Assembly (NCBI GenBank): GCA_001602435.1
Contig: CP012156.1
Coordinates: 2,859,898-2,923,897, forward strand
Length of the DNA: 64,000 bases
Direction: 5' to 3'
Source of the DNA: Hyphomonadaceae bacterium UKL13-1
GTDB lineage: Bacteria; Pseudomonadota; Alphaproteobacteria; Caulobacterales; Aquidulcibacteraceae
Made by a program: the position numbers and the translations under genes. This document shows positions 61,546 through 64,000 of this stretch, piece after piece. A model generated the notes under the pieces. That model worked only from the letters and a program-made list of their open reading frames with translations, searched no databases and was not told the DNA's origin. Numbering within the stretch: position 1 is the first letter of the stretch; each line of letters begins with the position of its first letter.

Positions 61546-61797
61546 TCACCTTTTCCGTCGCCAAAAGGTGAAAGGCTCTTGATAGACTTCTTGATCGAGG
61601 TCGGTGATCACGCCTTGAATGCGGGCTTGGGCGTCTTTGACGCCTTGATTGTAAAAAAGGGGCCCGAGTTCGGCGACCATGAAGTCGAACAGGGCCTCGA
61701 CCGCCAGATTGCCGACGGGCTCGTCAAATTGCTCGTCACAAAATTGCTCCAGCGAGGTGACGGCCTCTTTGCGCAAAGTGGGCGATAAGGGCTTCAT
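61546..61797 (-). CDS. DUF2164 family protein
   Basis: 83 residues: LSPTLRKEAVTSLEQFCDEQFDEPVGNLAVEALFDFMVAELGPLFYNQGVKDAQARIQGVITDLDQEVYQEPFTFW. The EEPVGNL-like core, FYNQGVKDA and the final EPFTFW motif are characteristic of DUF2164, a small conserved protein of unknown role. The ATG at 61797 follows AGAGG; the frame runs 20 codons further up. It overlaps nothing and lies 20 bases after pheA on the same strand. Confidence 0.85.
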   Translation of the reverse strand: MKPLSPTLRKEAVTSLEQFCDEQFDEPVGNLAVEALFDFMVAELGPLFYNQGVKDAQARIQGVITDLDQEVYQEPFTFWRRKR

Positions 61798-61816
61798 GGC
61801 CTCTGCCTTTCGGTGT

Positions 61817-62686
61817 TTAGCTGGCCGGTGTGCTGGGTTCCAGCTTGCGGAATGCATGGGCCTTATAAACGCCGAGGATTTTCAACTCGGCGGAGAAGAA
61901 CTTCAATTCCTGCAGCGCCAATTGCACATTGCGCTCGTTCGGGTGGCCTTCAATATCGGCATAGAATTGGGTGGCGTTAAAGCTGCCGCCGATCTGATAG
62001 CTTTCGAGTTTCGTCATGTTCACGCCATTGGTCGCGAACCCGCCCATGGCCTTATAGAGGGCGGCCGGAATGTTGCGGACTTGGAACACAAAGCTGGTGA
62101 TGCATTTACCGTCTTCCATCTCCGCATCGTCTGGCGCGGCCGAGAGGATGACAAATCGGGTGGCATTATGGGGCTCATCCTCCACATCCGGGCGCAGGAT
62201 CGGCAAGTCATAGAAGGCGGCCGCCAAGGTAGAGCCTAAAGCGGCGACGCTCTTGTCGCCCATTTCGCTGATTTCCCGGACGGCACCGGCCGTGTCCGCG
62301 GTTTTGACGGCCTCTGCGCCCAGCTCACGAATGATCTTGCGGCATTGGCCCAGCGCCATGGGATGCGAGCGGACCTTTTTGATATCGGCCAAGGTCGCAC
62401 CTTTGACCCCCACCAATTGGTGGTGAATAGGGGCAAAATATTCGCCAACGATATAGAGGCCCGCCTCTGGCAAAAGATGGTGTACATCGCCGACACGACC
62501 GGCCAAGGTGTTCTCAATCGCAATCATGGCGCGCACGGCTTTGCCACTGGCTACCGCCGCAAAGGCGTCTTCAAACGTCTGACATGGCAAAGGCTCTAGA
62601 GACGGGCAAGCCGCCTTAGCGGCAGCATGGGAATTAGCCCCCAATTCGCCCTGAAAGGCGATCTTACCTTCAACAAAGTCGCTCAC
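61817..62686 (-). CDS. pheA: Prephenate dehydratase
   Basis: Converts prephenate to phenylpyruvate in phenylalanine synthesis. About 289 residues. Dehydratase domain with IAFQGELGANSHAAA near the start, AIENTLAGRVGDVHHLL, SHPMALGQCRKII and GDKSVAALGSTLAA; then an ACT regulatory domain with TSFVFQVRNIPAALYKAMGGFATNGVNMTKLESY and FYADIEGHPNERNVQLAL. There is no chorismate mutase domain. The GTG at 62686 overlaps the kdsB TGA as GTGA and has AGGAG upstream, so it is preferred over TTG 62707. Operon with kdsB. Confidence 0.94.
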   Translation of the reverse strand: MSDFVEGKIAFQGELGANSHAAAKAACPSLEPLPCQTFEDAFAAVASGKAVRAMIAIENTLAGRVGDVHHLLPEAGLYIVGEYFAPIHHQLVGVKGATLADIKKVRSHPMALGQCRKIIRELGAEAVKTADTAGAVREISEMGDKSVAALGSTLAAAFYDLPILRPDVEDEPHNATRFVILSAAPDDAEMEDGKCITSFVFQVRNIPAALYKAMGGFATNGVNMTKLESYQIGGSFNATQFYADIEGHPNERNVQLALQELKFFSAELKILGVYKAHAFRKLEPSTPAS

Positions 62687-63441
62687 GATTCCTGCTCCTG
62701 GTACCAAGCTCTGGCACTTTCTAAATGTTCTGGCGTATCGACGCCCTTGGGGAATTCATCAACGGCGCGCGCCACGATGGTCATGCCCAGCTCTAACGCC
62801 CGCAATTGCTCCAGCTTCTCGCGCAATTCCAGCGGCGACGGGGCGGCTGCAACAAAGCGCGCCAAAGCGCGCCGCCGCCAAACATAGAGGCCGACATGGC
62901 GCTGAATGGGGCCAGGCCCCGTTGGTGCGTCTGCCCGGGTGAAATAGAGACAGCGACCCGTTGTCGCACCCCCTGCAGGATCGTCAGGCCACGAAACCAC
63001 CGCTTTCACAACATTGGGGTCAGCCCGCTCCGCCAAATCCGTGCTGGGGGAAACCAAGGTTGACAAAGCGGCGTCTGGGGCATCTTCCAGTGCGGCGAGA
63101 GCTTGTTGGATCAAAGCGGGATTAAGCGTCGGCATATCGCCTTGCAGATTGATAATTGGATCGAAATTGCCGTCGGGGTCTAATTCGGCCAGTGCGGCAT
63201 GAATTCGGTCCGAACCAGAGGGCAAATCCGGGTCTGTCAGCACCGCCATAGCCCCTGCGGCCTGTGCAGCGGCGACAATCTCAGGCTCTCCGGCAGCGAC
63301 TGCGACAGGGCCAAGGCCCGCCAAAAGCGCGCGCTCAATCACCCGGGCAATCATCGGCTTGCCCGCGATATCGGCCAGAGGCTTGCCAGGCAGCCTGGTT
63401 GCAGCCAAGCGTGCGGGGATGACGATAAGGGGTTGCGACAT
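62683..63441 (-). CDS. kdsB: 3-deoxy-manno-octulosonate cytidylyltransferase
   Basis: Activates Kdo as CMP-Kdo for lipid A inner core synthesis. About 252 residues. IVIPARLAATRLPGKPLADIAGKPMIARVIERA at the N-terminus, PSGSDRIHAALAEL, INLQGDMPTLNP and VGLYVWRRRALARF are the family motifs. The ATG at 63441 (AAAGGG about nine bases upstream) gives the family length; the open frame continues to 63930 but that part is antisense to the cytochrome c gene. Followed by pheA with a four-base overlap. Confidence 0.95.
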   Translation of the reverse strand: MSQPLIVIPARLAATRLPGKPLADIAGKPMIARVIERALLAGLGPVAVAAGEPEIVAAAQAAGAMAVLTDPDLPSGSDRIHAALAELDPDGNFDPIINLQGDMPTLNPALIQQALAALEDAPDAALSTLVSPSTDLAERADPNVVKAVVSWPDDPAGGATTGRCLYFTRADAPTGPGPIQRHVGLYVWRRRALARFVAAAPSPLELREKLEQLRALELGMTIVARAVDEFPKGVDTPEHLESARAWYQEQES

Positions 63442-63648
63442 GGTGATGACCCTTTGCGAGGAGGCGTTCTTAATGCCCAAAGCCTGAGAATGCGAGCCTA
63501 AGTCTGCGCGGTGCCACAGCACAAACTGTTGAAAGCCGCTTAGACGCATGCCATAGGACAATCTAATACGCAAAGTCCGCCAAACACCTTTGAAAAGAGG
63601 GCGGGCGGTTCGGGACAACCACGCGACAACAGGGATATTAGCACCGTT

Positions 63649-64000
63649 ATGAGCAGCAACAATCTGTGGTTCAACATGGTAGCAGGCGCCGTTTTGGCGA
63701 CCGGCTTGGGCATTATGGGCCTTCGTACTTTGGGCGATATAGTTTATGCCAACAATCACGAAGCCGTTGGCTTTCCAGTAGAAGTTGCCGAAGCACCCGC
63801 CGGGGGCGCAGAAGCCGCTGCTGGTCCAGAACTGATGCCAGACTGGGGAACTGTTTTGGCTGACCCCGCCAAGACTGCGGAATTGGTTGCGCAAGGCGAC
63901 AAGCTGCACAAAGTCTGCTCGTCCTGCCATAATGTTGAGCCAGGCAGCGCCAATAAGACAGGCCCCTCACTTTATGAAGTATTTGGCCGTACCGCTGGCA
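63649..64000 (+). CDS. Membrane-anchored cytochrome c, 3' end outside window
   Basis: The first 117 codons are in the window and the frame is open to its end. The N-terminus NLWFNMVAGAVLATGLGIMGLRTLGDIVY is a membrane anchor; a Glu/Ala/Pro-rich linker follows, then the haem-binding CSSCH (about 91-95) and GPSLYEVFGRTAG, the class I cytochrome c N-terminal half. Resembles the CycM/c552 type that carries electrons to an oxidase. Divergent from kdsB with about 205 bases between their starts. The same kdsB/cytochrome c/pheA neighbourhood is common in alphaproteobacteria. Confidence 0.9.
   Translation, partial: MSSNNLWFNMVAGAVLATGLGIMGLRTLGDIVYANNHEAVGFPVEVAEAPAGGAEAAAGPELMPDWGTVLADPAKTAELVAQGDKLHKVCSSCHNVEPGSANKTGPSLYEVFGRTAG

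Noticed and set aside
63442..63930. N-terminal extension of the kdsB frame
   Set aside because: KdsB begins at MSQPLIVIPAR with a good ribosome binding site; the extension overlaps the divergent cytochrome c gene.
1..64000. CRISPR arrays, rRNA, tRNA, insertion sequences
   Set aside because: None was recognised on either strand by direct reading; a covariance-model scan would be needed to exclude a tRNA formally.

Overview
The window is chromosomal DNA from a free-living alphaproteobacterium, most likely Caulobacterales or Hyphomonadaceae-like. The strongest signs are a canonical ctrA next to fliI-fliJ, a DivL-type pseudokinase with Tyr where the kinase His should be, the ChvG-ChvI two-component pair, a mesaconyl-CoA hydratase and the rpmH-rnpA-yidC-engB block. 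No rRNA, tRNA, CRISPR array, prophage or insertion sequence was seen. Coding density is high except for about 1 kb at 57.4-58.4 kb, which holds GC-rich palindromic repeats.

Layout. 0-5 kb: the end of a Pro/Ala-rich protein coupled to a Xer recombinase, then the flagellar export genes fliI-fliJ, and ctrA with two candidate CtrA boxes in its promoter. 5-16.4 kb: a putrescine/amine aminotransferase (spuC-like), asd, rarD, a class I glutamine amidotransferase, cysQ, a HIT protein, mesaconyl-CoA hydratase, a DUF808 membrane protein, then puuB-gabD. 16.4-24 kb: divL converging on a hybrid histidine kinase, then engB, yidC, rnpA and rpmH (a 44-residue gene with a GTG start). 24-34 kb: a TonB-dependent receptor with a Gly/Pro-rich insert, a P-loop kinase-like gene, sdhCDA without sdhB, a divergent Lrp regulator and LysE exporter, and chvI-chvG. 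34-49.6 kb: housekeeping and envelope-precursor genes (tkt, a GT2 glycosyltransferase, glmS, an alpha/beta hydrolase, glyoxalase, nth, purH, a dienelactone hydrolase, a D-2-hydroxyacid dehydrogenase, UDP-glucuronate 4-epimerase, lepA). 49.6-54.9 kb: a GH36 alpha-galactosidase divergent from a sodium:solute symporter and glycerol kinase. 54.9-57.4 kb: a membrane protein/XRE regulator/membrane protein cassette behind repeated operators, then a TraB/GumN protein. 58.4-64 kb: 3-hydroxyacyl-CoA dehydrogenase, a PraR-like XRE regulator, a YHS protein, DoxX, a small membrane protein, DUF2164, pheA, kdsB and the start of a membrane-anchored cytochrome c.

Two groups deserve attention. First, the alpha-galactosidase, SSS symporter and glycerol kinase together look like a pathway for a galactosylglycerol such as floridoside or isofloridoside, or a galactolipid head group. 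The enzyme would release galactose and glycerol, and the kinase (start overlapping the symporter stop) would trap the glycerol. This is inference from gene content. Second, spuC and puuB-gabD lie about 8 kb apart but carry the same palindrome, TTGTTATAACAA, just upstream or across the start, which suggests one dedicated regulator of polyamine/GABA catabolism.

Start sites were often moved inward from the longest frame where a Shine-Dalgarno sequence or family length supported it; the reason is given in each entry. All functional names rest on recognised motifs and family resemblance read by eye, without database searches.
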